The notes below the pieces were generated by a model. It ran no database searches. It was given only the letters and a program-made list of their open reading frames with translations, and was not told the origin of the DNA. DNA of 64,000 nucleotides from Saccharomyces mikatae IFO 1815 (taxonomy: Eukaryota > Ascomycota > Saccharomycetes > Saccharomycetales > Saccharomycetaceae). The stretch lies in the NCBI RefSeq assembly GCF_947241705.1, contig NC_079270.1:558001-622000 (forward strand), read 5' to 3'. Positions 8,351 to 18,701 of the stretch are shown one piece after another; position 1 is the first letter of the stretch, and every line of letters begins with the position of its first letter. The position numbers and the translations under genes are program-made.

Positions 8351-11300
8351 ATGGCATCGGCTGTACCCAATCAACAGTTTCCATCGTGTGTACGCTGTAA
8401 AGACTTTATCACTACGGGGCACGCATATGAATTGGGTTGCGATAGATGGCATACACATTGCTTCGCCTGTTACAAGTGTGAGAAACCATTAAGTTGTGAA
8501 TCTGATTTTTTGGTTCTTGGAACCGGTGCCTTGATCTGTTTCGATTGTTCCGATTCCTGTAAAAACTGTGGTAAAAAGATCGATGATCTGGCCATAATAC
8601 TATCTTCTTCAAATGAAGCCTATTGTTCGGATTGTTTTAAATGTTGTAAGTGTGGTGAGAATATTGCAGATCTACGGTATGCGAAGACTAAGCGAGGTCT
8701 ATTCTGTTTGAATTGTCATGAAAAGCTATTAGCTAAAAGAAAATACTATGAGGAGAAAAAAAGGCGACTCAAAAAAAATCTGCCGAGTTTACCCAATCCT
8801 GTAATTGATAGTGACCCTATCGATGACACTTCAGCGGCAGTCGCTGTTCCAGAAAGAGCATCCGGTAGACCTATATCTCCTGTGAAGAAAATATCTTTAG
8901 GATCTGAATCTCTCAAGGATATAGAAACCAATTCGAGTGATATTGTTCCGCACTTTATCACAGGATATAATGATAGCGATGACAACTCTGGAAGTTCAAA
9001 ATTTGGCTCAAACGTTTCTATAGAAATTATGGGACTAGCAGGAGATGACAAGAAGCAGGAAAAAAGTGAAGTTAAAGAGGAAGTGGAGGTGCATTTAGCG
9101 AATCTGCCGCTTAATGTTGCGATAGATTCCACACCAAATCAGAAACACTTTTTGGGTAACAAAGAACCTCTGAGCCGTTCAAAAAGCTTGTTAAACAAAA
9201 CACCATTGAGGAATTCATCCGGACAGCATGTCGCAAAATCTCCAAGCTCTTATAGACAAGGTATAGTAGTTCATAACAGTTTTGAAGAGAGCAACCAAAT
9301 TGACTCTCCGAACGACGGTTCCCGAAGTGCAAGTGAACTGCTAAGCTCGGTATTGCATAGTCCAGTTTCTGTTAGTATGAAAGATTCGAAGGGTTTTAAA
9401 AATAACGATTATTTAAGCTCCAATTCTGTATCTCAGACGGGTCCTTCACTACCGGCGAAGGGATTGAAGAATATCATTGAAGAAACAAGCTCACTTCAAA
9501 CATCTGCTGTTGAGATTGTGAAATCAGACAAAAGTGTCAGTGATTTAGCCGCCGTTCAACAAGAGCAAACGGATAAATTTTCGTACTCTTCAAACAATAA
9601 TGGGAACGATAAGAAAATTTCAAGATCGTTGTCACGAAGGTCGAAAGATTTGATGACTAATCTAAAGTCGAAAGCCATAAACAAACATGAGAGTAATTTT
9701 AAGCTTTCACCGGCCTCTAAACTAACATCTAGACGATCACAAGATTTAATTAGAGATCTTGATTCACATCCTGATTTTAGTACTCCCAGTTCTAACGGCG
9801 CCCTTTCAGAAGTTTTAGTGAAGAATCGAAAAAGCCTTAATCCCAACCGACTGACTGATAATGGCATTTTGAAAGTCGGTGGTAAGAAGGAGGGCGCTGT
9901 TAATGAACAGAATGGTTTTAGCATGAAATCACCATCATCATTTGGTCATTTATTACAAACACCCGCTACGCCAAGTAATGCATCGATGTATCGGACCCCG
10001 CCTCTTGATAGTTCATTAACATTTGATAGATTTAATGGATCATCGTATAGTAACCAAAACTATAGTTTACCTAGTTGGCAAAATACTCCAAAGACACAAT
10101 TGGAAAATAGCAGCCAAATTGGGGAACAGAAAGAAACGGCTTATGAAATTAGAGAATCCAAAAATGATTCATCTCTCGATAAAGAAATTACCACAACTGA
10201 GTTGCACTTGAAACATTTAAAAATAAATCTGAAGGAACTTGAATCTCAAAGAGAAGAATTAATGAAAGAGATTGATGAAATGAAGAATACAAAAGAGACC
10301 CTACGCCAACATATTGAAGCCTACAATATCGAAAAGAATAAATTATATCTCGAATCTAATGATGTTCTAGAAAATTCCGCAACAATAAGAGAAACCACTT
10401 TAGATGAATTATCACCTGTGAAGCACGTTGCGACTGCAAGTTCTGTAGTACGAAGTTCTGTTAAGCCAAAATTTTGGAAGTTCTTCTCATCTGGTAAGCC
10501 ACAAACCGAGCAATCCATTCAGGGAGCCAATTCAAGTAATTCAAGCTCGATCACTAAAAACGCACCAGTTTTGCATTCAGCTCCTTTGGCTAGTAGTAAC
10601 TCCGGTCGTATGGAAATTTCGCCTCCTGTGCTACAAAATCCCAATGAATTTAGTGATGTCAGATTGGTTCCTATCGAAAGTGACGGAAATACGGGGCAAA
10701 GTAAGGATGTGGAAGAGTATTCAAATGGAAGCAATCTCTATGGTTCAAGTTTAGTTGCTAGGTGCAATTTTGAAAGCAATAAAATACCAATGATACTTTC
10801 TGTGTGCATAGACTTTATTGAATCAGACGAGGAAAATATGCGATCTGAGGGTATATATAGAAAATCAGGTTCCCAACTAGTTATAGAAGAAATAGAAAGA
10901 CAATTTTCTTCATGGGAGGTACTGCAGAATGCTGACACGCCTAATATTTTAATAGATCAAGATCTTAATGCTGTTACTGGCGTACTAAAACGATACTTGA
11001 GAAAACTTCCCAACCCGATCTTTACGTTCCAAGTGTACGAACCCTTAATGAATTTAGTCAAATCCAAAAAAATGATGGAAATTTTGCCATTTGTTGGAGG
11101 AAAGCTGTCGATGGAAGCAAGGAATTCGGACACTTATATGTCATGTAAGAGTATTTTGAAAAGCATACTGGAAGACTTGCCGAAAGAACATTATAGGGTC
11201 CTAAGAGTACTAAGTGAACATATAGAAAAGGTTACACACTATAGCAATTGGAATCGAATGACACTTTATAACTTAGCTTTAGTTTTTGCTCCAGGTTTGA

Positions 11301-11398
11301 TTCGCGATTTTAGTGGAGAGAAGGATATTATTGATATGAAAGAGAGAAATTATATTGTGGCATTTATCTTTGGAAACTATAGAGATGTCCTGGCGTAG
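8351..11398 (+). CDS. RGA1: Rga1, LIM-domain Rho GTPase-activating protein for Cdc42
   Basis: Rga1 stimulates GTP hydrolysis by Cdc42 at the bud neck and old division site, controlling polarity and septins. Two LIM zinc-binding domains lie at the N-terminus (about residues 12-120, with Cys/His spacing C-x2-C...H-x2-C and repeats). A long Ser/Asn-rich linker follows, then a coiled coil with KELESQREELMKEIDEMK (about residues 620-680), and a C-terminal RhoGAP domain (about 795-1010) with the arginine finger in EGIYRKSGS. The protein has 1015 residues from this ATG. An in-frame ATG two codons upstream (8345) would add MK. I chose 8351 because S. cerevisiae begins MAS and its -3 base is A. The gene diverges from IAH1, and its upstream region carries the 5S insert. 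Confidence 0.95.
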   Translation: MASAVPNQQFPSCVRCKDFITTGHAYELGCDRWHTHCFACYKCEKPLSCESDFLVLGTGALICFDCSDSCKNCGKKIDDLAIILSSSNEAYCSDCFKCCKCGENIADLRYAKTKRGLFCLNCHEKLLAKRKYYEEKKRRLKKNLPSLPNPVIDSDPIDDTSAAVAVPERASGRPISPVKKISLGSESLKDIETNSSDIVPHFITGYNDSDDNSGSSKFGSNVSIEIMGLAGDDKKQEKSEVKEEVEVHLANLPLNVAIDSTPNQKHFLGNKEPLSRSKSLLNKTPLRNSSGQHVAKSPSSYRQGIVVHNSFEESNQIDSPNDGSRSASELLSSVLHSPVSVSMKDSKGFKNNDYLSSNSVSQTGPSLPAKGLKNIIEETSSLQTSAVEIVKSDKSVSDLAAVQQEQTDKFSYSSNNNGNDKKISRSLSRRSKDLMTNLKSKAINKHESNFKLSPASKLTSRRSQDLIRDLDSHPDFSTPSSNGALSEVLVKNRKSLNPNRLTDNGILKVGGKKEGAVNEQNGFSMKSPSSFGHLLQTPATPSNASMYRTPPLDSSLTFDRFNGSSYSNQNYSLPSWQNTPKTQLENSSQIGEQKETAYEIRESKNDSSLDKEITTTELHLKHLKINLKELESQREELMKEIDEMKNTKETLRQHIEAYNIEKNKLYLESNDVLENSATIRETTLDELSPVKHVATASSVVRSSVKPKFWKFFSSGKPQTEQSIQGANSSNSSSITKNAPVLHSAPLASSNSGRMEISPPVLQNPNEFSDVRLVPIESDGNTGQSKDVEEYSNGSNLYGSSLVARCNFESNKIPMILSVCIDFIESDEENMRSEGIYRKSGSQLVIEEIERQFSSWEVLQNADTPNILIDQDLNAVTGVLKRYLRKLPNPIFTFQVYEPLMNLVKSKKMMEILPFVGGKLSMEARNSDTYMSCKSILKSILEDLPKEHYRVLRVLSEHIEKVTHYSNWNRMTLYNLALVFAPGLIRDFSGEKDIIDMKERNYIVAFIFGNYRDVLA

Positions 11399-11678
11399 TT
11401 CTCGATAATCAATTGACCCGAATTATGATTTATTGAAAGATATTATTTTTCATTCCCGGTTTGCAGAGGATTTTTTTCTTTTTTTCAGCAATTATACATG
11501 TATGCATGTATACTGAATATTGCTATTTAGAAAAGCCTTTAAAAGAATGTGTCCGCTAGCTTTGCTTTCTCTTTTTTTAAGTGTGTATTCAAGAAAGAAA
11601 GAAAGAAGCCTTTACAGCACGTACATATCACTTTACAATTATTTGCTGGTCACGTATATCAATCAATATCTATATTTA

Positions 11679-13394
11679 CTATTTGTTTTCTAAGTAAGCC
11701 TCGTATCCGACAGTTTCCAATTTTTGCGCTTTAGCAAGAACCTCTTCCTCTTGCTTTAATAAAAATAGTTCCATTTTTGTTGTGTAACTTGAATCATATG
11801 CACCAAGAAGTCTGACAGCCAACAGTGCGGCGTTCGTACTATTGTTAATAGCAACAGTAGCTACTGGGACACCTCTGGGCATTTGAACAATTGAATGTAA
11901 TGAATCCACTCCATCTAGACAAGAACCTTTAACAGGTACACCAATGACAGGTAGTGGCGTCATTGCTGCTACCATACCTGGTAAATGGGCTGCACCGCCT
12001 GCCCCTGCGATAATTGTCTTAATACCACGCTTACTTGCAGAAATGGCATATGCCGACATCCTGTGTGGGGTCCTATGAGCAGACACTATTGTCACTTCAA
12101 ATGGAACACCAAAATCTTTCAAAACTGCACATGCGGCTGACATTACCGGTAAATCAGAGTCTGATCCCATAATGATACCAACCAATGGTTTGATAGTTGC
12201 TTCTAGGTCCAATTTTTGGGCGACAGAGATTTTGATTGGAATGTTTGTTCTTCCTGTAATGTAGTTCAGCCTTTGTTCGCATTCACCCATACTCGAAGCA
12301 ATAATATTTATGTGACCCACTTTCCTATTAGGTTTGGACTCTTTTCCGTATAAATATACCGAGGCCCCTGGAGTAGCCAATGCCCTTTCGCAAGTTTCTA
12401 GTTCTTTATCTTTCGTATGCTTATCTCCAAGAACATTTAGCATAATGGCGTTTGTTGTAATAGTTGAAAAAGATGTAAAATTTTTTGGCATTGGTAAATC
12501 CAATATCGACCTCAAATGCGCTTCGAATTGAGAAGTTACACATGCATCGATAGTATAATGTCCAGAGTTGTGGGGCCTTGGTGCAATCTCGTTGATTAGC
12601 AGTTCTCCAGTTCCTAAATAAAACATTTCTACGCCGAATATACCACACCCAGGGAAAGATTTAATCGCATTTTCAGCCAATAATTTTGCTTTAAGTTGAA
12701 CAGAGTCTGGAACTCTAGCTGGGGCGTAACATAAATCACAAATATTATTCTTGTGGATGGTTTCTACAATTGGGTAAGAGAATACCAAACCATCGACAGA
12801 TCTTACAATCATAACAGCTAATTCTTTAGTAAATGGTGCCCATTTTTCAGCGTATAGAGGACGATCTTTTAATACTTCCAAAGCTTCCAAAATCATCTCT
12901 TTGTTTTTTACGACAAAATTGCCCCTTCCATCATACGCCAAAGTTCTCGATTTGAGGACAAATGGGAAACCCAAGTCATCTCCGACATTTAATAACGACG
13001 CCTCACTAGGTTGTTCCACGGGAACACTTTTAGTTACGGCTATACCGTTCTTAATTAAATGTTCCTTTTGAACGTATTTGTCTTGTATCAACCCAATTGT
13101 TTCTGGAGAAGGGTAAATTTTCAACTTGGGGTATTTCACTTGAAGATTTTTTAGTGTAGGAACATCAACATGCTCAATTTCAATGGTCAGCACGTCACAT
13201 TTTTCAGCTAGTTTTTCGATATCAAGAGGATTTGAAAAGGACCCATTGACATGCTCATTAGAGTTGGTTATTTGCTTTGCAGGCGAATTTTCGGCATCTA
13301 AAATGACTGTTTTGACGTTGAGCCTGTTAGCAGCTTCAACAATCATACGCCCCAATTGTCCTCCTCCTAATATACCGACTGTTCTAGAATCCAT
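11679..13394 (-). CDS. ADE2: Ade2, phosphoribosylaminoimidazole carboxylase
   Basis: Ade2 converts AIR to CAIR in purine synthesis. Loss of the gene gives red adenine-requiring colonies in yeast. It has 571 residues, the S. cerevisiae length. The N-terminal ATP-grasp PurK-like part begins [11 protein letters not shown] and contains [26 protein letters not shown]. The C-terminal PurE-like mutase domain starts near residue 400 with [13 protein letters not shown] and SAHRTPHRM. All expected motifs are present, so the gene looks functional. RGA1 converges on it with 280 bp between the stops. The upstream region has two Bas1/Gcn4-type TGACTC sites and a TATA box. Confidence 0.98.
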   Translation of the reverse strand: MDSRTVGILGGGQLGRMIVEAANRLNVKTVILDAENSPAKQITNSNEHVNGSFSNPLDIEKLAEKCDVLTIEIEHVDVPTLKNLQVKYPKLKIYPSPETIGLIQDKYVQKEHLIKNGIAVTKSVPVEQPSEASLLNVGDDLGFPFVLKSRTLAYDGRGNFVVKNKEMILEALEVLKDRPLYAEKWAPFTKELAVMIVRSVDGLVFSYPIVETIHKNNICDLCYAPARVPDSVQLKAKLLAENAIKSFPGCGIFGVEMFYLGTGELLINEIAPRPHNSGHYTIDACVTSQFEAHLRSILDLPMPKNFTSFSTITTNAIMLNVLGDKHTKDKELETCERALATPGASVYLYGKESKPNRKVGHINIIASSMGECEQRLNYITGRTNIPIKISVAQKLDLEATIKPLVGIIMGSDSDLPVMSAACAVLKDFGVPFEVTIVSAHRTPHRMSAYAISASKRGIKTIIAGAGGAAHLPGMVAAMTPLPVIGVPVKGSCLDGVDSLHSIVQMPRGVPVATVAINNSTNAALLAVRLLGAYDSSYTTKMELFLLKQEEEVLAKAQKLETVGYEAYLENK

Positions 13395-13483
13395 ACTTGG
13401 TTTTTTTTGTCAATGCTTCCTGAGTTCCTGGTTGCTTACTATGCTATGTTTCGAGGAGTGATCAGAAGTTTTTCACTGGCTAA

Positions 13484-13489
13484 TTTATA
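13484..13489 (-). promoter_or_regulatory. TATA box of ADE2
   Basis: TATAAA on the minus strand, about 90 bp upstream of the ADE2 ATG. The position is right for a yeast TATA element. Confidence 0.55.
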
Positions 13490-13537
13490 CTTGGAATGCT
13501 TTATAATATTGACCATCTGATCCTTAATAAAAGGTAA

Positions 13538-13543
13538 GAGTCA
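13538..13543 (-). promoter_or_regulatory. Bas1/Gcn4 site, ADE2-proximal
   Basis: TGACTC on the minus strand, about 145 bp upstream of the ADE2 ATG. Bas1 with Pho2 activates purine genes through this core, and Gcn4 can also bind it. Confidence 0.7.
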
Positions 13544-13554
13544 ATCTTGTATTA

Positions 13555-13562
13555 TTACCCGG
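13555..13562 (+). promoter_or_regulatory. Reb1 consensus between the two Bas1 sites
   Basis: TTACCCGG, a full Reb1 core, lies between the two TGACTC sites of ADE2. Reb1 positions nucleosomes and blocks readthrough. Here it could insulate ADE2 from AFI1. Confidence 0.5.
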
Positions 13563-13580
13563 CTAATAGTCACTAAAGAG

Positions 13581-13586
13581 GAGTCA
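13581..13586 (-). promoter_or_regulatory. Bas1/Gcn4 site, ADE2-distal
   Basis: The second TGACTC, in the context GTGACTC, lies about 190 bp upstream of the ADE2 ATG. Paired sites of this kind are typical of Bas1-controlled ADE promoters. Confidence 0.7.
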
Positions 13587-14037
13587 CTTGTCAAAAAATT
13601 AAAAGGCAGCGCCTTTGAAGTAAATGGTTTCTTTTAAGTAAGAATATAGATAGCGACGTTGTAAATTCCTCAGTCGTCATTAGGGCTCATGTAATTTATA
13701 AGGCTCTATTTTTTCAATTCTTTTATTTAAATATTATTTATCTACGACTCGTAGATACGCCAGTCCTATTCCGAAGGGTAAAAGTTTGTTCTATATTGGA
13801 AAATTATTTGGTATGGTGAACTTTTAAACAAAGTGATTTTCAGGAGTGTTTCTATCCTTGAGTATTCGTGGTTAAGAAATAGAATATATATAAGTTTAGT
13901 GCAAATCCGTACTTCGGTAAAGAGGTATGCTATTTAATTGCTAATTAAATTAGTATGCTAACTATTAATGTAAAAGTAAAACGGGGATAAAAAAGCACAA
14001 TCTACGGACATAGATACTGTGGTTCAATTAGTACTGA

Positions 14038-16737
14038 TCACAATTCAGCATCTTGGGCAACTTTTTGAGCAGATTCTTGTTGTTGGGTGATTTCTTTTAA
14101 GTCATTCAACATTTTTGTTCTATTTGGAGGTAATGGGATAGATTCGTCAGTATACGAAGATGACACAATAATAGAAGAAACGTTGTTTGAGCTTCCACTC
14201 TCAGGGTCTCTATTTTCACAGATGAAGTGCTTCTTCGATTCTGCATAAGCCTTTTGGAATCGTTTGTTGAGGTATTTTTCTAAGAGGGTCCTACCTATTG
14301 GATGGCATTCTAATTTATAGAGTAATTTCGTTATGGCATTACTGATTTTCGATGCTCTTCTTTCTAGTAGAGGAGAAGCCTTCAGTCTAGGTGAGATGAT
14401 AGAGAAGGTGTTCATGAATTCGGAAGATTTAGAGCTTCCAAAACTCTGTCCGTTACTTCCCAGAATCCTCACATTAGAGCGGGTACTCATTTGTAAAAAC
14501 TGCCTTAACGAAGACGATTGTGCCATCCTAGACAAGTATGTCCTTTTCCTGGATAGAGACTTTGTAGAGGGCAATTCATGCTCACAGTCATTTTCATTAA
14601 ACGTAAGGAAAAGGGCTAAGATGTCGAAACTGTATACTTGGGTAAAGAGATCTATTGCTGATAAAACGACGCCATTGGGGTCCCTCTCGATACCCATATA
14701 GCTACTATAGTTATCGAACCCCTGATGCACTTCTCTTTCAAAGCTCCATTTGGAAGAATTATCGGCCCGTAATTCAGTTGATGGCAATACTATAGATGGA
14801 GAGTAATTTAAACAAGCATTTAAAAACTTATCAATGTTCATCTTGTTTATCGATACCATGCGAAGCACCTCCTTAACAATTTCTAATATTTGACTTAATT
14901 GGGAGTATATTCGCTCCTTGGAAAGGAATCGGCATGCGTCTCTTAAGCTAAATAAACAATTATCCAAGTTAGATAACAATTCAATACTATGCAATGTAAA
15001 ATAGTCAAAAAACTCCGGAAAAATGAAAAAGTCCTTATAAAACGCAATATATTCATCTTTAAGTGCTATATCCGGTGAAATTTCTCGTCTTTTCAAGGTG
15101 TCTAGAAGGTTTTCCAACTGGAGAACATTTAGTCTTCTCAATACACTCATCATAGTATCACTATCATGATATTCATCAATGAGAAGTGAAAAGAGTTTCT
15201 GGCCCAAATTCCGTTGATTCTCGTTTACTACATTTGATGACAAATGAGGTCTATTGAATATTTTTCTTAAAGGGTTAGGCCCGGTCCTTAGTTCTGTCCT
15301 TGCATCTAATGTTTCTTTTTGGGGTTTGTTGTTCTCGTAAAGAATGTCCGCATCCACATCATAATAGTAATCCCAAACATCCAACTGATATCGAAAAATT
15401 GGATTGGCAGTCCCAATAATTGCAGGGCATCTAATAAAATCAGTTCTTGATGTTAAATACGCTCGTAAGCTATCAACAAGAGATATATCCATGTAGGGAA
15501 AAATCAACGCTGTATTCCCTTTGAAATACGATTGAAGGTCGTTAGAATAAGTTGCCGTTATATTGGCTAGCGATAAAACGAAGGCACAAAGATCTTCTTT
15601 GCTCAGTTGAGTAGAATTGATAATTAATTTCCATACAGTAACTTTTGGACTGGCCTTAAGAAGGTATGGAATAAATCTGTCCAAAAATTTCAAAACTAAT
15701 TCATTGTAATCACTTTCAACATAAATTGGCGCTCTTTTAATCATGTCAAACTGTAATGGGATATTTAGCAAATACGGCGGGAGCATCTTTGATTGAAACC
15801 TCGTGAAGTGATATTGTATGAATTGGTCATGAAAGGTCACAATATTACCGTACTTGTCCTTAGTGTCAAATCCATTTATGCGAAATAACCTCTTTAAAGT
15901 ATCATCTGTGTTAAAGAATAGTTTGGTAATGATAGATTCATCATGGATAGAATGAAGCACGTCTTGTATACTATTTTTGGAATGTATATTATTAATCAAT
16001 GATAGATCAACACTATTCAGCATATTGAAGCAATCAACCAGTATGTCCATAGCAGCAGCTTGAGATGAAGCTTTCATGTACAAATCCAAAACTAACACAA
16101 TGATGTTTTTGAATGCAAAAAAGGTTTTCAAAGGTGTGCCGACAGCAATCGATTTAATAACAGCTCCTCTATCATTTGTGATGTCCAGAACCGTATTGGC
16201 AACATTAATGAAAAATAGAGGTTCATCATCTGTGACTTTCCGATTGTTCTGAAATTCTTGAAATTCAAATTCATCATCTTCCAAAACGATTGTGTACCTA
16301 TTGTTTTTTACATCTTGATAGTTTTCGGCATCGTAATATATGCTATTGCTAACACTACTGTTTGAGTCTTCACGATGGTGCAGATTGAAATTGAAACGAG
16401 GGTCTTTCGGTACTGGAAAGAGTTGATAATTTTGAGTGAATTTATTGTAATAAAGGGTAAACACTGTAATGTCTTGCCTACCGGGATTGCGTTCTATACT
16501 ACTTGGAATCATCAAACTTGCCAAGTTCATGGACACAGATGTATCGCCGTTGCATTCCCCGTAGAGGAACTGTCTGAAACCTGGAATGCTTTTAGGATAT
16601 TGGTGCTTCACGATAGGGCCCAACTTATTATGAAATTCTGCGGATACTATATAACTGACATTCGGCATCTCAAATGGGAAGGATTCATTTTCTACCCACC
16701 TGTTACTATTAGAGTTATTTATTTCTCTACGCAACAT
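14038..16737 (-). CDS. AFI1: Afi1, Arf3-interacting polarity protein
   Basis: Afi1 binds the GTPase Arf3 and helps place cortical polarity factors. It has 899 residues. The N-terminal domain (SYIVSAEFHNKLGPIVKHQYPKSIPGF, from about residue 28) and the region up to ~500 resemble the longin/uDENN-DENN architecture of the Afi1/Spa family. The C-terminal third is Ser-rich with basic stretches (RKRTYLSRMAQSSSLRQFLQMSTRS). No catalytic motif is expected. I kept the first ATG (MLRREINNSNS) because S. cerevisiae appears to start alike. An internal ATG at MPNVSYIVS is an alternative. Identity rests mainly on its place between ADE2 and ORT1 and on the N-terminal domain. Confidence 0.88.
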   Translation of the reverse strand: MLRREINNSNSNRWVENESFPFEMPNVSYIVSAEFHNKLGPIVKHQYPKSIPGFRQFLYGECNGDTSVSMNLASLMIPSSIERNPGRQDITVFTLYYNKFTQNYQLFPVPKDPRFNFNLHHREDSNSSVSNSIYYDAENYQDVKNNRYTIVLEDDEFEFQEFQNNRKVTDDEPLFFINVANTVLDITNDRGAVIKSIAVGTPLKTFFAFKNIIVLVLDLYMKASSQAAAMDILVDCFNMLNSVDLSLINNIHSKNSIQDVLHSIHDESIITKLFFNTDDTLKRLFRINGFDTKDKYGNIVTFHDQFIQYHFTRFQSKMLPPYLLNIPLQFDMIKRAPIYVESDYNELVLKFLDRFIPYLLKASPKVTVWKLIINSTQLSKEDLCAFVLSLANITATYSNDLQSYFKGNTALIFPYMDISLVDSLRAYLTSRTDFIRCPAIIGTANPIFRYQLDVWDYYYDVDADILYENNKPQKETLDARTELRTGPNPLRKIFNRPHLSSNVVNENQRNLGQKLFSLLIDEYHDSDTMMSVLRRLNVLQLENLLDTLKRREISPDIALKDEYIAFYKDFFIFPEFFDYFTLHSIELLSNLDNCLFSLRDACRFLSKERIYSQLSQILEIVKEVLRMVSINKMNIDKFLNACLNYSPSIVLPSTELRADNSSKWSFEREVHQGFDNYSSYMGIERDPNGVVLSAIDLFTQVYSFDILALFLTFNENDCEHELPSTKSLSRKRTYLSRMAQSSSLRQFLQMSTRSNVRILGSNGQSFGSSKSSEFMNTFSIISPRLKASPLLERRASKISNAITKLLYKLECHPIGRTLLEKYLNKRFQKAYAESKKHFICENRDPESGSSNNVSSIIVSSSYTDESIPLPPNRTKMLNDLKEITQQQESAQKVAQDAEL

Positions 16738-17077
16738 CCGACAGCCAATAATATTTGCGTATCAAAGAATTTCACAATGATATGGTGCTATATTAAACCG
16801 TGATTTTATAAAGTTTGCTTTTATAATAGAAAAGCTACCTCTGCGAACTCTTTTTTTTTCTGTTTACATTATAATCAATTTTTTTTGGTTCGGGTTAAAT
16901 CCGAAGTCGCAGCTGTAAGAGAATAGTAGCATCTATGTAAGTAGCTGAAAACAGTGGTGAGAGAAGGTTAAATAACAATTTCATAATGCCTGCCAGCATT
17001 GGAAGGGTGTGCGCTTCTTGAATAGTAGAAGTATTACTAATTGTCTATCGAAATTATATACTTGTTTATTGTTTTAT
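16738..17077. other. AFI1 promoter / ORT1 3' region
   Basis: This 340-bp stretch has T-rich runs and a small palindromic CGGGTTAAATCCG at about 16891. I see nothing else to call. Confidence 0.5.
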
Positions 17078-17953
17078 CTACAATGCAGAAAGAGTTTCAA
17101 AGATGTAAAAAACTGCAGCATTCGCAGGTACAGCCCTAAAGAGAGTTATACCTAACCCTCTGTAAAACCCCTTTATCCCAAATTTCACATATATCTTCTT
17201 CACTGCATCTGTGAGACTTATATGCTCCGTTTGCATGACTGACTTCACAGTATCTGCAGGGAAGATACTAGCATTAAATGCTAAGCCAGCACTCCCACCA
17301 CTAACAAGTAATTCCCAGGTTTTATTCGCGTCTCTTTTTGGGTCATCAAGAGCATGCCTATCTTTTAAAGATTTCTTGACTAATTCATAAGTTGCAAACC
17401 AGGCAACACCGCCGAAACTTTCTCGAATAAAAGTACCCGATTGTCCCTGCCATAAACCCGCCAAACCTCTCTCGCTTATAATTGCTTTTATCGTAGGTAA
17501 CACCTTTGTATGCTTCGCTTTAGTAGGACCTTGTAAGTTGGCAACTTGCAATTTACACTTTACTAGCTCTACAGGTGTCAATACCAAGCTTGCACATGAA
17601 CCTGCAACTCCACCAGAAATCAGAATTTCTCCTAGTGGAGAAATATTTGTATATTTCTCTAAAAGTTTGGAACATTGGTTATATGAAACAAATAATGTGG
17701 CATTCTCTAGAGATGCTCCAACTAAAGGTGATGAAATGCCTTGGAAAAATCCTCGTGCTATTCCTTCATTCTGATATGTGAATTTTATACAAGACCATGT
17801 CGTCGGGAACACATTAGATGCTTGTGTCTGCAACCTGACTTTCACAGTGTCGAAAGGAAACTCGATCACCTTACCACAGGCACCTGCAACGGAACCATTT
17901 ATTATATCGAGAATAGCACCTTCTATCAGTCCTTTCTTTTTGCTTTCCTCCAT
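17078..17953 (-). CDS. ORT1: Ort1/Arg11, mitochondrial ornithine carrier
   Basis: Ort1 exports ornithine from the mitochondrial matrix for cytosolic arginine synthesis. It has 291 residues, normal for the mitochondrial carrier family. Three tandem carrier repeats of ~95 residues each bear the signature Px[DE]xx[KR]: PFDTVKVRLQ, PVELVKCKLQ and PADTVKSVMQ. Six membrane helices are expected. A perfect Gcn4 site lies ~220 bp upstream, fitting general amino-acid control of an arginine gene. The delta LTR begins ~280 bp upstream, behind that site. Confidence 0.96.
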   Translation of the reverse strand: MEESKKKGLIEGAILDIINGSVAGACGKVIEFPFDTVKVRLQTQASNVFPTTWSCIKFTYQNEGIARGFFQGISSPLVGASLENATLFVSYNQCSKLLEKYTNISPLGEILISGGVAGSCASLVLTPVELVKCKLQVANLQGPTKAKHTKVLPTIKAIISERGLAGLWQGQSGTFIRESFGGVAWFATYELVKKSLKDRHALDDPKRDANKTWELLVSGGSAGLAFNASIFPADTVKSVMQTEHISLTDAVKKIYVKFGIKGFYRGLGITLFRAVPANAAVFYIFETLSAL

Positions 17954-18171
17954 TATTTGTCGGGTTTCCAGAAATGTATTTGCTATAGGTCAAAAGAGTT
18001 ACTTAGGCAAGAATGCACGCTATATTAGTTGACTATGATCATACTATTATAGTTTTATTCTTTCCTGAATCAAACGGTACTTAGAGCAGGCATCTTATCG
18101 CTGGGATTATTCTTGCTACGGCCAGAGCGGCCAGAACGGAAAAAGTTTGTCACATTTCTCTAGCTTGACGG

Positions 18172-18178
18172 TGAGTCA
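18172..18178. promoter_or_regulatory. Gcn4 site upstream of ORT1
   Basis: TGAGTCA, the complete palindromic Gcn4 core, with the favoured outer bases GTGAGTCAT, about 220 bp upstream of the ORT1 ATG. It suits an arginine-pathway transporter under amino-acid starvation control. Confidence 0.75.
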
Positions 18179-18232
18179 TGATGTGGACAAGCAATCACAG
18201 AAGTGTTTCGAGATAATGAATTACAATACAAT

Positions 18233-18591
18233 TGAGATAAGAGTGGATTCTGATGTAATTGTGGGATTCCATTTTTTATAAGGCAATAATATTAGGTATG
18301 TAGATATACTAGAAGTTCTCCTCGGGGATTTAGGAATCCATAAAAGGGAATCTGCAACTCTACACAATTCTATAAACATTATTATCATCGTTTTATATGT
18401 TGTTATTCATTGATCCTATTACATTATCAATCCTTGCATTTCAGCTTCCACTAATTTAGATGACTATTTATCATCATTTGCGTCATCTTCTAACACCGTA
18501 TATGATAATATACTAGTAGTATGACTACTAGTTAGTAGATGATAGTTGATTTATATTACAACGTAGATGATAGTTGATTGATAGTACAACA
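18233..18591 (-). mobile_element. Solo delta LTR (Ty1/Ty2 family), fossil
   Basis: A full-span delta-type LTR in minus orientation. The plus strand begins TGAGATAA and ends ACAACA. The diagnostic delta interior is present (GTATATTATCATATACGGTG, GGATCAATGAATAACAAC, CTCGGGG region on the plus strand). It is about 359 bp, longer than the usual ~332-334 because it holds a 28-bp tandem repeat. No target duplication is visible, since it abuts an older LTR. No internal Ty coding sequence is present. It is an old solo LTR, in the usual window upstream of a Pol III gene. Confidence 0.85.
18535..18590. repeat. 28-bp tandem repeat inside the delta LTR
   Basis: Two near-identical 28-bp units (18535-18562 and 18563-18590), each beginning GTAGATGATAGTTGAT and ending ACAAC, lie at the 5' end of the delta LTR. 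Confidence 0.8.
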
Positions 18592-18695
18592 GTATTAATT
18601 TGCCCAACATTATTAGTATTATGTTAAAGAATGTTCATCATTAACTACACCAATTTATATGATTAAATGTATAATAGTAATCACTTATTCCATCA
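18592..18695 (-). mobile_element. LTR 5' fragment, probable tau (Ty4-type), fossil
   Basis: Read on the minus strand this begins TGATGGAATAAGTGATTACT and tracks the first ~105 bp of the complete LTR at 41315-41695 (ATACATTTA, CATATAAATTG, GAACATTCTTTAACAT, AATTAATACT). It stops at the delta LTR, so only the 5' part remains. The same-family relation is seen directly in this window. The tau name is inferred from LTR length and ends. Confidence 0.65.
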
Positions 18696-18701
18696 TATAT
18701 T

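Larger units (their letters stand above)
13395..14037. other. ADE2 promoter / AFI1 3' region
   Basis: This 643-bp interval separates two minus-strand genes. The ADE2-proximal half has a TATA box and two TGACTC sites (separate entries), a Reb1 motif, and a short hairpin AAAGGC/GCCTTT (13602-13616). The AFI1-proximal part is AT-rich 3' sequence. I see no RNA gene. Confidence 0.6.

Noticed and set aside
16885-16905. Box-B-like sequence GGTTCGGGTTAAATCC as a possible tRNA
   Set aside because: No box A at the right distance and no cloverleaf can be formed.
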